DNA of 64,000 nucleotides from Pseudolabrys sp. (GTDB taxonomy: Bacteria > Pseudomonadota > Alphaproteobacteria > Rhizobiales > Xanthobacteraceae): NCBI GenBank assembly GCA_030684935.1, contig JAUXXH010000012.1, positions 1 through 64,000 on the forward strand, written 5' to 3'. Positions within the stretch are counted from its first letter, which is position 1; each line of letters opens with the position of its first letter. A program made the translations under genes and the position numbers. The notes below the pieces were generated by a model. It saw only the letters and a list, made by a program, of their open reading frames with translations. It ran no database searches and was not told where the DNA came from. Below are positions 46,000 through 55,076 of the stretch, one piece after another.

Positions 46000-46656
46000 C
46001 TACGGCTCAAACTTGCGCAGATCCGTCAGCAGCCGGTCAGCGAAGCTTTCGAGATCGAGCATCTTGACCCGCTTGAGCCGTTCGGCGGTCAGGATGGCGC
46101 GCAACCGCATGAAGCTCTTGTCGAGGTCGCGGTTGACCAGAATGTAGTCGTATTCGCGCCAGTGCGAGATTTCCTCGATCGCGTTGCGCAGCCGGCGCGA
46201 TATGATCTCCCGGCTGTCCTCGGCGCGCCGTTCCAGACGCGCTTTCAGTTCGTCCGCCGACGGCGGCAACACGAACACGCTGACGACATCGTCGCGCATC
46301 TTCTCGTACAGCTGCTGCGTGCCTTGCCAGTCGATGTCGAAAAGCACATCGCGGCCGGCCAGCAGCGACTGCTCCACCGGCTCGCGCGGCGTGCCGTAAT
46401 AGTTGCCGTGCACCTCGGCCCATTCGAGCAACTGGTTGGAGTCGCGCAGCCCCTCGAACTCGCGCTTGGACATGAACCGGTAGTGCACGCCGCCGATTTC
46501 GCTGCCGCGGCGCGCCCGCGTCGTAACGGATATCGACAGGGCGACGTTCTCTTCCTGCTCCAGCAGATTGCGGGTCAGCGTCGTCTTGCCCGCCCCCGAC
46601 GGCGAAGACAGCACCAGCATGATCCCGCGCCGGGAGATATCGCGTTCGTCGCTCAT
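46000..46656 (-). CDS. gmk: Guanylate kinase
   Basis: This 218-residue enzyme phosphorylates GMP to GDP with ATP. The P-loop is SSPSGAGKTTLTR, GMP-binding residues lie in SVTTRARRGSEIGGVHYRF and GNYYGTPREPVEQ, and the Walker-like LFDIDWQGTQQL is followed by the lid. The length is normal. It is the last gene of the minus-strand fab/mltG/yicC unit, 13 bp downstream of yicC. Confidence 0.97.
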   Translation of the reverse strand: MSDERDISRRGIMLVLSSPSGAGKTTLTRNLLEQEENVALSISVTTRARRGSEIGGVHYRFMSKREFEGLRDSNQLLEWAEVHGNYYGTPREPVEQSLLAGRDVLFDIDWQGTQQLYEKMRDDVVSVFVLPPSADELKARLERRAEDSREIISRRLRNAIEEISHWREYDYILVNRDLDKSFMRLRAILTAERLKRVKMLDLESFADRLLTDLRKFEP

Positions 46657-46669
46657 GAAAAGGACCGGC

Positions 46670-47560
46670 TCATTCCAGGTTCTGCACCTGCTCGCGGAAT
46701 TGCTCGACCACGGCCTTCAGCTCAAGCCCGATATTGGTCAGCTCGACGTCGTTGGACTTCGCGGTCAGCGTATTCGATTCGCGATTGAGTTCCTGCGCCA
46801 GGAAATCCAGCCGCCGGCCAACCGGGCCGCCATCGGCCAGCATCTTCTGCGCCTGGGCGACGTGCGAGGCGAGCCGGTCCAGCTCCTCGCGGATGTCGGC
46901 CTTGGCGGCGAGCATGATCGCCTCCTGGTGCAGGCGGTCGGAATCGAAGCGGCCTGATGCCGACAGCAACACAGCCACCTGCTCGGCCAGGCGCGCCTTG
47001 ACGGCCTCGGCCTTGCGGCCCGGCGCCGCTTCGGCGCGCGCCGCCAAAGCGGCGATCTCCGTCAAGCGCGCCGACAGCAGCCGGCCAAGCGTCGCGCCCT
47101 CCTCCTGCCGCATCGTGACCAGATCGGCCAGCGTCTTGTTGAAGCCCGCGATAATGGCGGCCTCGGCGGTGCGGCGGTCCTCCTCGCGCTCATCCTCGTC
47201 GGCGATTTCCATGACGCCCTTCAGCGCCAGGATGCCGTCCAGGGTCGGACGCGCGGCGCCGACGATCTTGTTGTCGAGACCGTCCAGCGTGGCGATCACC
47301 GCATTCAGCACGGCCTCGTTGATCTTGACGGTCGGCGCAACGCCTTTGCGCTCGACGCTGAGATTGGCATAGACGGTGCCGCGCGACAGCTTCTCGGTCC
47401 CGCGCGCGCGCGCCGGCACTTCGACCGCGTCCCAGCCGGGCGGCAGGCGCAGTCGCAGATCGAGCCCTTTGGCATTGACCGATTTGATTTCCCAGCTCCA
47501 GGCGTAAGGCCCGGCGACACCCTGGCCGCGAGCGAATCCGGTCATGCTCGACAGAGCCAT
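46670..47560 (-). CDS. yicC: YicC family endoribonuclease
   Basis: This 296-residue protein starts MALSSMTGFARGQG, the conserved YicC N-terminus, and ends with the DUF1732 segment GRRLDFLAQELNRESNTLTAKS. YicC-like proteins have been shown to act as RNA endonucleases that degrade small RNAs and mRNAs; the family is conserved beside gmk. The middle is a long coiled helical part (AALAARAEAAPGRKAEAVKARL). It lies between mltG and gmk on the minus strand. Confidence 0.94.
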   Translation of the reverse strand: MALSSMTGFARGQGVAGPYAWSWEIKSVNAKGLDLRLRLPPGWDAVEVPARARGTEKLSRGTVYANLSVERKGVAPTVKINEAVLNAVIATLDGLDNKIVGAARPTLDGILALKGVMEIADEDEREEDRRTAEAAIIAGFNKTLADLVTMRQEEGATLGRLLSARLTEIAALAARAEAAPGRKAEAVKARLAEQVAVLLSASGRFDSDRLHQEAIMLAAKADIREELDRLASHVAQAQKMLADGGPVGRRLDFLAQELNRESNTLTAKSNDVELTNIGLELKAVVEQFREQVQNLE

Positions 47561-47657
47561 GGTAAAAAATCTCGTTGGTTAGCGCCGATGCGAAACGCGG
47601 CGACCTTAGTTCAACATCGCTTGCGGATAAAGCGCGGTCCTTGACTGCCCGGCACCA

Positions 47658-48848
47658 CTACCGCTTGACCGCCGGACGCCGGCCGTTGGCGGCGGGCTCC
47701 AGCGGTGCCGGCGTTTCGCCGCGCTCCATCTGCCGCAGACGCGCCACATGTTTCAAATGCTGCTCGTAATTTTCGGAGAACGCATGGCCGCCGGTGCCGT
47801 CGGCGACAAAATAGAGTTCTTTGGTCCGCGCCGGATTGGCGGTGGCTTCCAGCGAGGCGCGACCCGGATTGGCGATCGGGCCCGGCGGCAGACCATCGAT
47901 GGTATAGGTATTGTACGGCGTCGGTTGCTCGATCTCGCTCTTCAGAATGGGGCGTCCGAGCGCCCCTTTGCCGCCGATCAGGCCGTAGATGATGGTCGGG
48001 TCGGACTGCAGCCGCATTCTGGTCTTGAGCCGGTTGACGAACACCGCGGCGACGCGCGTGCGTTCCTCCGGCACCCCGGTTTCCTTTTCGACGATCGACG
48101 CGAGCGTGACGAGTTGCTCCGGTGTCTTCACGGGCACGTCCGGATTGCGCCGCTCCCAGACCTCCTGCAGCACCTTCTTGTGCGCCTGATTCATGCGCTG
48201 GAGAATCTGCTCGCGGGTCATGCCGCGGGTGTATTTGTACGTCTCCGGCAGCAACGTGCCTTCGCGCGGGATCTCCTTGATCGGACCGGACAGGGCCTCG
48301 GTTTCCAGCAGGCGGGCGACGATCTGCTCCGAGGTCAGTCCTTCGGCGACGGTGAACGAGTGCTGCACCACCTTGGCTTCGATGATGGTGTCGACCACGT
48401 CGGACACGCTGGAGCCCTTGGTGAACTGGTATTCGCCGAACTTGAGGTCGCCGCGCGCCTTGAGAACGATCACGCCGCCGACAAAAACCCACGGCTGGTT
48501 GATGACGCCCTCACGCACCAGCAATTCGGAAATGTCCCTGATGCCGAGCCCGCGCGGAATGATGACGATCTTGTCTTCCGCCAGGGGACCTGGCGCTTCA
48601 AAACGCTGCTTGCCGAAATACAGCGCGCCGCCGACGGCAACGGAGACCAGGATCAGCACCGTGAAAATGGCATTGCCGACGATCACCAGCGGATGACGCG
48701 CGCGCTTTGAGCGGCGCTGCGGCGGCGGCACGCGTTCCGGCTCCAGCGCGGCGCGCGGGCTCCGCGGCGGCTTCGGCAACGGCCGATCCGGCGGCAGACC
48801 AGCACCATTGCCGGCACCATTGCCATTGGGCGGTGGTGTCGAATTCAC
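47658..48848 (-). CDS. mltG: Endolytic peptidoglycan transglycosylase MltG
   Basis: This 396-residue inner-membrane enzyme cuts nascent glycan strands and sets their length. The N-terminal 50 residues are Pro/Arg-rich and cytoplasmic, one helix spans about 53-76 (LVIVGNAIFTVLILVSVAVGG), a LysM-like segment is at about 95-155 and the YceG catalytic domain follows. The catalytic glutamate is in LASIVEKETGVPEERTRVA, and SDPTIIYGL and YNTYTIDGLPPGPIANPG complete the signature. It starts at the GTG at 48848. It is downstream of fabF in the conserved fab-mltG order. Confidence 0.94.
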   Translation of the reverse strand: MNSTPPPNGNGAGNGAGLPPDRPLPKPPRSPRAALEPERVPPPQRRSKRARHPLVIVGNAIFTVLILVSVAVGGALYFGKQRFEAPGPLAEDKIVIIPRGLGIRDISELLVREGVINQPWVFVGGVIVLKARGDLKFGEYQFTKGSSVSDVVDTIIEAKVVQHSFTVAEGLTSEQIVARLLETEALSGPIKEIPREGTLLPETYKYTRGMTREQILQRMNQAHKKVLQEVWERRNPDVPVKTPEQLVTLASIVEKETGVPEERTRVAAVFVNRLKTRMRLQSDPTIIYGLIGGKGALGRPILKSEIEQPTPYNTYTIDGLPPGPIANPGRASLEATANPARTKELYFVADGTGGHAFSENYEQHLKHVARLRQMERGETPAPLEPAANGRRPAVKR

Positions 48849-49029
48849 GCGCCTGCCCCCGCTGTCGATCCCGGCTCGCTCACCTTAGGCAGACTCCTGT
48901 TTGGGCAATCGGCTGGGACGCATCCGACTCGCCTGCGCATGTCGCCATGGCGGAAAAACACTAGCACCTTTGCCACGTTAGGAGGAATTATGGCGAAGCT
49001 TGGGCTTGGGAAACGCTCCCTGGCAGCCA

Positions 49030-50295
49030 CTAGCCGGCATAGCGCCGGAAGATCAGCGAGGCGTTGGTACCGCCAAATCCGAACGAATTCGACAGGGCCG
49101 CATCGATGGTACGCTGCCGCGCCTTGTGCGGCACCAGGTCGATCGGCGTCTGAACCGAGGGATTATCCAGATTGATGGTGGGCGGGACGACGTTGTCGCG
49201 AATCGCCAGGATCGAGAAGATCGCCTCAACCGCCCCGGCCGCGCCGAGCAGATGCCCGATGCAGGACTTGGTCGACGACATCGAAATATGGCTGGCGTGT
49301 TCGCCGACCAGGCGCTGGACCGCGCCGAGTTCGATCTCGTCGCCGAGCGGTGTCGAGGTGCCGTGCGCATTGATGTAGTCGATGTCGCCCATCGACATGC
49401 CGGCGCGCCGCACCGCCATGCCCATGCAACGATACGCGCCGTCGCCATCGGGCGATGGCGCGGTGATATGATAGGCGTCGCCGGACATGCCATAGCCGAC
49501 CAGTTCGGCGTAAATCCTGGCGCCGCGCGCCTTGGCGTGTTCGAGTTCTTCCAGCACCACCGCGCCGGCGCCCTCGCCCATGACAAAACCGTCGCGGCCT
49601 TTGTCGTAAGGGCGCGAAGCCCTCGCCGGCTCGTCGTTGAAATTGGTCGACAGCGCCCGCAATGAGGCAAAGCCGGCCATCGCCATGCGGTTGACCGGAG
49701 ACTCCGCACCGCCCGCCACCATCACGTTGGCGTCGCCCAGCGCCACCATGCGCGCGGCGTCGCCGATGGCGTGCGCGCCGGTCGAGCACGCGGTGACGAC
49801 GGCGTGGTTGGGACCCTTGAGGCCGAACTCGATCGAGACAAAACCGGAGGCGAGATTGATGATGCGGCCGGGGATGAAGAACGGCGACACCCGGCGCGGG
49901 CCCTTCTCATGCAAGGTCACCGCCATGTCGGCGATGCCTTCGATGCCGCCGATGCCGGAGCCGATCAGCACGCCGGTCATGGTCTGGTCGTCGTAGCTCT
50001 TCGGATGCCAGCCGGCATCGTCGAGCGCCTGGCGCGCAGCGCACATGGCGAAGACGATGAAGTCATCGACCTTGCGCTGCTCCTTCGGCTCCATCCACTG
50101 ATCGGGATTGTAGGTGCCGTCGGTGCCATCGCCGCGCGGGATCACGCAGGCGATCTTGCAGGAGATATCCGAGACATCGAACGTCTCGATCTGCTTGGCG
50201 CCGCTTTCACCCTTGAGCAGGCGCTGCCACGTCGCCTCCACGCCGCAAGCCAGCGGCGTGAGCATTCCCATCCCGGTGATGACAACACGTCTCAT
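49030..50295 (-). CDS. fabF: 3-oxoacyl-ACP synthase II
   Basis: This 421-residue condensing enzyme elongates acyl-ACP with malonyl-ACP and favours unsaturated chains (palmitoleoyl to cis-vaccenoyl). The Cys-His-His triad is visible: Cys170 in VTACSTGAHAIG, His in YINAHGTSTPLGD and Lys/His in TKSCIGHLLGAAG. I start at the ATG at 50293-50295 (MRRVVITGMG); a 10-residue longer frame exists. It follows acpP on the minus strand. Confidence 0.97.
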   Translation of the reverse strand: MRRVVITGMGMLTPLACGVEATWQRLLKGESGAKQIETFDVSDISCKIACVIPRGDGTDGTYNPDQWMEPKEQRKVDDFIVFAMCAARQALDDAGWHPKSYDDQTMTGVLIGSGIGGIEGIADMAVTLHEKGPRRVSPFFIPGRIINLASGFVSIEFGLKGPNHAVVTACSTGAHAIGDAARMVALGDANVMVAGGAESPVNRMAMAGFASLRALSTNFNDEPARASRPYDKGRDGFVMGEGAGAVVLEELEHAKARGARIYAELVGYGMSGDAYHITAPSPDGDGAYRCMGMAVRRAGMSMGDIDYINAHGTSTPLGDEIELGAVQRLVGEHASHISMSSTKSCIGHLLGAAGAVEAIFSILAIRDNVVPPTINLDNPSVQTPIDLVPHKARQRTIDAALSNSFGFGGTNASLIFRRYAG

Positions 50296-50391
50296 GACCG
50301 GCTCCGCGCGGAAATACATGCGCAACCGCTTCGCGCATTGCCGTTAAGCCGAGAGCTAGTCATGCTGGCGAGCAATCGCGACCGCAATTGC

Positions 50392-50631
50392 TCAGCTTTT
50401 TGCGTTCTTTTCGAGGAACTTCACCGCGTCGCCGACGGTCAGGATCGTCTCAGCCGCGTCGTCGGGAATTTCGCAGGCGAATTCCTCTTCGAATGCCATC
50501 ACGAGCTCGACGGTGTCGAGACTGTCGGCGCCAAGATCGTCGATGAAGCTCGCCTGCTCGGTCACCTTGTCGGGTTCCACCCCCAGGTGCTCCACGACGA
50601 TTTTCTTCACCCGCTCGCCAATGTCACTCAT
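50392..50631 (-). CDS. acpP: Acyl carrier protein
   Basis: This 79-residue acidic four-helix protein carries acyl chains on 4'-phosphopantetheine attached to Ser37 ([10 protein letters not shown]). The sequence starts [19 protein letters not shown] and shows the usual Glu/Asp-rich helix II ([16 protein letters not shown]). Its gene lies between fabG and fabF. The 240-bp gap between fabG and acpP may hold its own promoter, needed because ACP is made in large amounts. Confidence 0.98.
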   Translation of the reverse strand: MSDIGERVKKIVVEHLGVEPDKVTEQASFIDDLGADSLDTVELVMAFEEEFACEIPDDAAETILTVGDAVKFLEKNAKS

Positions 50632-50871
50632 CGTTCAACCTCGTGCTTTTTAGATTGGGCTGCAACCCGGATCAGATCGCAGCCATCGCGGTTAGGCCTC
50701 GTCGTGGTGACGGTGCGGGACATTTCCGATTGCGGTGCAATACTCGCGACTTACCCGCCGTCGGCCGCCCCAACCGGCCCGAATTTCGGTTACCATACTT
50801 CAAATGCGTTGACTAGCGCGCGCCAGCGTAGCCGTACAAGCCTTGGAAAGCCAAGCATTTCCCCCGGCCGG

Positions 50872-51612
50872 TCAGATCATGGCCATGCCGCCATTGACGT
50901 GAATGGTCTGCCCGGTGATGTAGCCGGCCTCGTCGGAGGCGAGGTACACCGCCGCCGCGGCCACGTCCAGAGGCGTTCCGAGCTTGCCCGCAGGAACCCG
51001 GCTCAGGATCGTCTCGCGCTGCTTGTCGTTGAGCTTGTCCGTCATGGCGCTGGTGATGATGCCGGGGGCGATGCAGTTGGCGGTCACGTTGCGCTTGGCA
51101 TATTCCCAGGCCACCGACTTGAGCATGCCGACCAGACCGGCTTTCGAGGCGGTGTAATTGCCCTGCCCCGGATTGCCGGTGAAGCCGACCACCGAGGAAA
51201 TGCCGATCACGCGGCCCCAGCGGCGGCGCATCATGCCCTTCACCGCGGCGCGGGTCAGACGGAAGGTGGCGGTCAGATTGACGGCGATGACCTTGTCCCA
51301 GTCGTCGTCGTTCAACTGCACAAAAAGGTTGTCGCGGTTGACGCCGGCATTGGCGACCAGAATGTCGAGCCGCTCCATTTTTTCTTCCGCGCTCGGCACC
51401 AGCGCCTCGATCGACTCCTTGTCGGTGAGATCGCAGGGCAGAACATGGACGCGACTGTTGAGTTCGGCGGCCAGCGCCTCAAGCTGCTCGGCGCGGGTGC
51501 CGGAAATGGCAACGGTCGCGCCCTGCGCATGCAGCGCCCGCACGATGGCGCCGCCGAGCGCCCCGGTGGCACCGGTCACCAGCGCGGTCTTGCCCGTCAG
51601 ATCGAACATCAT
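50872..51612 (-). CDS. fabG: 3-oxoacyl-ACP reductase
   Basis: This 246-residue short-chain dehydrogenase reduces beta-ketoacyl-ACP with NADPH. The Rossmann motif is TGATGALGGAIVRAL, with the NAG segment LVANAGVNRDN, the catalytic Ser in ISSVVG, and YxxxK in NYTASKAGLVG. Two adjacent ATGs are possible (51612 and 51609); GGAGG lies 5 and 8 bp before them. It overlaps the fabD stop by 4 bp, so it is co-translated with fabD. Confidence 0.97.
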   Translation of the reverse strand: MMFDLTGKTALVTGATGALGGAIVRALHAQGATVAISGTRAEQLEALAAELNSRVHVLPCDLTDKESIEALVPSAEEKMERLDILVANAGVNRDNLFVQLNDDDWDKVIAVNLTATFRLTRAAVKGMMRRRWGRVIGISSVVGFTGNPGQGNYTASKAGLVGMLKSVAWEYAKRNVTANCIAPGIITSAMTDKLNDKQRETILSRVPAGKLGTPLDVAAAAVYLASDEAGYITGQTIHVNGGMAMI

Positions 51613-52556
51613 GCATTCCTCCCGGCCTTGTAGGCAGCGACATCCTCGGGCGTGCCGATCGCACTGGCGCTGGCGCCCTCGGCGATACGCTTGACCAACC
51701 CGCTCAGCACCTTGCCGGCGCCGATTTCATAGAACGTGGTGACGCCGGCCCGCGCCATGACGACGACAGACTCGCGCCAGCGCACGGTGCCGGTGACCTG
51801 CTCCACCAGCGCATGGACAATCTCGGCCGGATCCTGGATCGGATGGGCGCGCACATTCGCCACCACCGGCACAACCGGCCGGTTGACCTTCACCTTCGAC
51901 AGCGCCTCGGCCATCACGTCGGCGGCCGGCGCCATCAGCGCGCAATGGAACGGCGCGGAGACCGGCAGCAGCATCGCGCGCTTGGCGCCTTTGGCCTTGG
52001 CGATTTCGACCGCGCGTTCGACCGCCGCCTTGTCGCCCGACACCACGACCTGTCCGGCGCCGTTGTCATTGGCGGCCTGACACACCTGGCCCTGCGCCGC
52101 CTCGTCGGCAATCGCCGACGCGGTTTCGAAATCCAGTCCGATCAGCGCCGCCATGGCGCCGACGCCGACCGGCACCGCCTTCTGCATCGCCTGCCCGCGC
52201 GTGCGCAACAACCGCGCAGCATCGGCGATGCTGAAGGCGCCGGCTGCGGCCAGCGCCGAATATTCGCCGAGCGAATGGCCGGCAACGAACTGCGCATCGC
52301 GCGCGAGGTCGAGCCCGGCTTCGCTCTCCAGCACCCGCAGCGTCGCCAGCGACATCGCCATCAGCGCCGGTTGGGCGTTCTCGGTCAGCGTCAGCGTATC
52401 GGCCGGGCCTTCGAAGACGATGTCGCTCAGTTTGATGCCGAGTGCGTCATCGACCTCGGCAAAGACTTTTGCCGCGGCCGGAAAATTCGCGGCCAGCGCC
52501 TTGCCCATGCCCACTGTCTGACTGCCTTGGCCCGGAAATAAAAAAGCGACCGCCAT
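51609..52556 (-). CDS. fabD: Malonyl-CoA:ACP transacylase
   Basis: This 315-residue enzyme moves malonyl groups from CoA to ACP. The signature FPGQGSQTVGMGK is at the N-terminus, the nucleophile serine is in VAGHSLGEYSALA, and a catalytic histidine sits in VSAPFHCALM. I start at the ATG at 52554-52556, the conserved MAVAFLFPGQG; a longer upstream frame looks non-homologous. It is the first gene of the minus-strand fab cluster, and its promoter should lie just right of 52556. Confidence 0.97.
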   Translation of the reverse strand: MAVAFLFPGQGSQTVGMGKALAANFPAAAKVFAEVDDALGIKLSDIVFEGPADTLTLTENAQPALMAMSLATLRVLESEAGLDLARDAQFVAGHSLGEYSALAAAGAFSIADAARLLRTRGQAMQKAVPVGVGAMAALIGLDFETASAIADEAAQGQVCQAANDNGAGQVVVSGDKAAVERAVEIAKAKGAKRAMLLPVSAPFHCALMAPAADVMAEALSKVKVNRPVVPVVANVRAHPIQDPAEIVHALVEQVTGTVRWRESVVVMARAGVTTFYEIGAGKVLSGLVKRIAEGASASAIGTPEDVAAYKAGRNA

Positions 52557-52700
52557 CTCGTGCCCTTTTGCCCCGCTTGTGCGAATAAAATCGGGCCGAG
52601 AGACACCGCGCACCCGCTTCTGTCAAGTTGCGCCGGCAACGGTAACCGGGCGAAAAGACTCCGCCGCTAGGTTGCGCCTCAGTCGGTCCTGGACGGTGTC

Positions 52701-52913
52701 ATGCGCGAACTGGTCAGCGAAGAGGCTCTCACCCGGGCGCGCAGCGATCCGGAGTTCCGACAGCAATTAATGGCCAAAAACCTTGAGCAATTGCTGCAAG
52801 CCCTCTCGAAAATGCGCCAATCCGGCGGCAAAGCACCCGATATCGCCCGCCAGCTCAAGGAAGGCGCCGATCTGGCGGTCGAACTCGCCGCCCGGCTGCA
52901 ACAGCGCGGCTAG
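52701..52913 (+). CDS. Small hypothetical protein
   Basis: This 70-residue, mostly helical, charged protein (MRELVSEEALTRARSDPEF...LAVELAARLQQRG) has no signal or membrane segment. It is transcribed away from fabD. I do not recognise the family and the ribosome-binding site is unclear, so this is a moderate gene prediction based on ORF shape and composition. Confidence 0.45.
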   Translation: MRELVSEEALTRARSDPEFRQQLMAKNLEQLLQALSKMRQSGGKAPDIARQLKEGADLAVELAARLQQRG

Positions 52914-52951
52914 GCGCCCCCAGCCGGTACGACCGCCCGGCGTGGCCCTGC

Positions 52952-52979
52952 TTGCGTTTTGACAAAAACACCCTATAAA
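52952..52979 (+). promoter_or_regulatory. Predicted promoter of the rpsF operon
   Basis: TTGCGT (52952-52957) and TATAAA (52974-52979) are separated by 16 bp, a plausible sigma70 site. It would give a 5' leader of about 190 bases before rpsF. A nearer TTGACA at 52959 is only 9 bp from TATAAA and was rejected as the -35. Confidence 0.4.
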
Positions 52980-53174
52980 CCGCGCGTTCCGTCGATCCTG
53001 GTTGGGAGCTGAACGGACGGCCTGTTTTGCACGACTTTCGTGAATAACCGGTAGGGCCATCGAGCCCGTCGTCCCGTGTTCCCGCCTTCGAAGCAATTTC
53101 GAGCCTTTCCCGAAGGGCTCGAAGGGCTAGGCGCCAGGGTCGAGGACATTGGGTTCATCAGGGAAAGGCAATTC

Positions 53175-53636
53175 ATGCCATTGTACGAACACGTCTATCT
53201 TGCGCGCCAGGATCTGAGCACGCAACAGGTCGAGGAATTGACCACGCTGCTGACCGGCATCCTCGAGGCCAACGGCGGCAAGGTCGTCAAGAACGAATAT
53301 TGGGGCCTCAAGTCCCTTTCCTACCGGATCAACAAGAACCGCAAGTCGCATCTGACGCTGCTCAATGTTGAGGCGCCGGCTGCCGCCCTCAGCGAGGTCG
53401 AGCGCCAGGAACGTCTGAACGAAGACGTGCTGCGGTACCTGACCATCCGCGTCGAAGAGCACGAGGAAGGCCCCTCGGCGATGATGCGCAAGTCCGATCG
53501 CGACGATCGCGGTGAACGTGGCGACCGTTTCGATCGTGGTGATCGTGGTGATCGTGGCGGGCGCGGCGGTGACCGCGGCGAACGCCGTCCGCGGCGCGAC
53601 GACGAGGCCGGCGAAACTGCGTCGGTGGAGGAATAG
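53175..53636 (+). CDS. rpsF: 30S ribosomal protein S6 with Arg/Asp/Gly-rich tail
   Basis: This 153-residue protein has an S6 core ([42 protein letters not shown]) of about 100 residues that pairs with S18 on the 30S platform. A tail of about 45 residues then repeats Asp-Arg-Gly ([20 protein letters not shown]). Part of this tail comes from near-identical 9-bp DNA repeats. Core S6 is about 100-135 residues in most bacteria. It starts at the ATG at 53175. It lies 3 bp before rpsR. Confidence 0.97.
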   Translation: MPLYEHVYLARQDLSTQQVEELTTLLTGILEANGGKVVKNEYWGLKSLSYRINKNRKSHLTLLNVEAPAAALSEVERQERLNEDVLRYLTIRVEEHEEGPSAMMRKSDRDDRGERGDRFDRGDRGDRGGRGGDRGERRPRRDDEAGETASVEE

Positions 53637-53639
53637 ACA

Positions 53640-53918
53640 ATGGCATTCTCATCCCAAGGTGCTGGCGGAGCTGGTGGTGGTGGTGGCGGCGGTGCGCGCA
53701 GGCCGTTCTTCCGGCGTCGCAAGACCTGCCCGTTTACCGGTACCGGTGCGCCGAAGATCGACTACAAGGACGTGAAGCTGTTGCAGCGTTACGTCTCGGA
53801 ACGCGGCAAGATCGTGCCGAGCCGCATTACCGCGGTGTCGGCCAAGAAGCAGCGCGAGCTCGCGCAGGCGATCAAGCGCTGCCGTTTCCTCGGCCTTCTG
53901 CCTTACGTCATTCGCTGA
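53640..53918 (+). CDS. rpsR: 30S ribosomal protein S18 with glycine-rich N-terminus
   Basis: This 92-residue protein binds S6 and the 30S platform. The core is [45 protein letters not shown] and [17 protein letters not shown]. The N-terminus carries an extra run of glycines ([15 protein letters not shown], residues about 7-21) before the core, longer than in typical S18 (about 75-80 residues). It is 3 bp after rpsF. A GATCCGC/GCGGATC hairpin follows its stop. Confidence 0.97.
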   Translation: MAFSSQGAGGAGGGGGGGARRPFFRRRKTCPFTGTGAPKIDYKDVKLLQRYVSERGKIVPSRITAVSAKKQRELAQAIKRCRFLGLLPYVIR

Positions 53919-53920
53919 TC

Positions 53921-53938
53921 CGCGTTTGCGGATCGGCT
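53921..53938. terminator. Short hairpin after rpsR
   Basis: GATCCGC-GTTT-GCGGATC (7-bp stem, 4-nt loop) lies a few bases past the rpsR stop. There is no U-run, so it more likely attenuates or stabilises the rpsF-rpsR message than fully ends it; the DUF2232 gene continues on the same strand. Confidence 0.45.
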
Positions 53939-54047
53939 GGTGATCCGATCAGGATCACTTTCAACGAGGCTTCCGGGGGCGCCCCGGGAGCCGATGGTTG
54001 GGGCGGAATGATCCGTCTCTAACCGCTCGACGGGAGCGGGACAGCTC

Positions 54048-55031
54048 GTGATGATGCAGCTTGGACTGATTGGTGTGGGTGCGGGCGCCGCGGCAGCTTT
54101 GCTGTTCGCCTCGGTGACGTCCGGCTCTCTGCTGTCGGTTCTGCTGTTCTACCTCGCCCCCTTGCCGATCATGATCGCCGGGCTTGGCTGGAGCCACTGG
54201 GCGGCGCTGGTGGCCGCCTTCACCGGCGCGGTCGCGCTCGGCGTTGCGTTCGGCTTTGTGTTCTTTTTCGCCTTTCTGGCCGGCGCCGGGCTGCCGGCCT
54301 GGTGGCTCGGTTATCTGACCATGCTGGCGCGGCCCGGAAGCGCCGGCAATGGCAGCGCGCCACTGCTCGAATGGTATCCCACCGGCCGGCTGGTGGTCTG
54401 GGCGGCGGTGCTCGCGACCGCGATCGTGGTCGTCGCGATCCCGAATTTCGGCCTCGACGCGGAAACATTCCGCGCCACCTTGCGCGACGCCCTCTCCCGC
54501 ATGCTGCGGATCGAGACCGGCGCCCCCGCCGGCGCCGACAACACCACCAATGTTGCCCGGATGGTCGATTTTCTGGTGGTGGCGATCCCGCCGGCCGCCG
54601 CCGTGCTCGCCACCATCACCAACGTCGTCAACCTGTGGCTCGCCGCCCGTGTCGTGAAATATTCCGGCCGCCTGACGCGGCCATGGCCGGCGCTGGCGGA
54701 AATGGAGTTTCCCCGCGCCGTCGCCGCCGCACTGGCGATCGCGCTGGCGCTGGGCTTCTTCGGCGGCATGATCGGCATCGTCGCCAACGTGGTGTCGGCG
54801 GCTTTGCTGATGGCCTATGCTGTGCTCGGCTTCGCGGTCCTGCATGCCGTTACGCTCGGCATCAACAGCCGCCCCTTTGTGCTCGGCGGCGTCTACGCGT
54901 CCGTGATGATCTTCGGCTGGCCGGTGCTGGCGCTCTGCATTCTCGGCCTGGTCGAGACCGCCATCGACCTGCGCGCGCGCATCGCGCAAAAGCGGCCGCC
55001 CCCGCCAGCGCCGCCTGCCAATCGAATCTAG
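54048..55031 (+). CDS. DUF2232 membrane protein
   Basis: This 327-residue inner-membrane protein has about eight helices (for example AAAALLFASVTSGSLLSVLLFYL and FVFFFAFLAGAGLPAWWLGYL) and a short C-terminal Pro-rich end. It matches the DUF2232/YybS-like family found between rpsR and rplI in alphaproteobacteria. The function is unknown; conserved placement suggests a role tied to growth. The start is the GTG at 54048, with an ATG immediately after. Confidence 0.85.
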   Translation: MMMQLGLIGVGAGAAAALLFASVTSGSLLSVLLFYLAPLPIMIAGLGWSHWAALVAAFTGAVALGVAFGFVFFFAFLAGAGLPAWWLGYLTMLARPGSAGNGSAPLLEWYPTGRLVVWAAVLATAIVVVAIPNFGLDAETFRATLRDALSRMLRIETGAPAGADNTTNVARMVDFLVVAIPPAAAVLATITNVVNLWLAARVVKYSGRLTRPWPALAEMEFPRAVAAALAIALALGFFGGMIGIVANVVSAALLMAYAVLGFAVLHAVTLGINSRPFVLGGVYASVMIFGWPVLALCILGLVETAIDLRARIAQKRPPPPAPPANRI

Positions 55032-55076
55032 CCTTTTCAACGCAACCGTTTCAGATCAACTCAAGGAGAGACGACA

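Noticed and set aside
52959-52979. TTGACA paired with TATAAA as the rpsF promoter
   Set aside because: The spacer is only 9 bp; TTGCGT at 52952 gives a normal 16-bp spacing.
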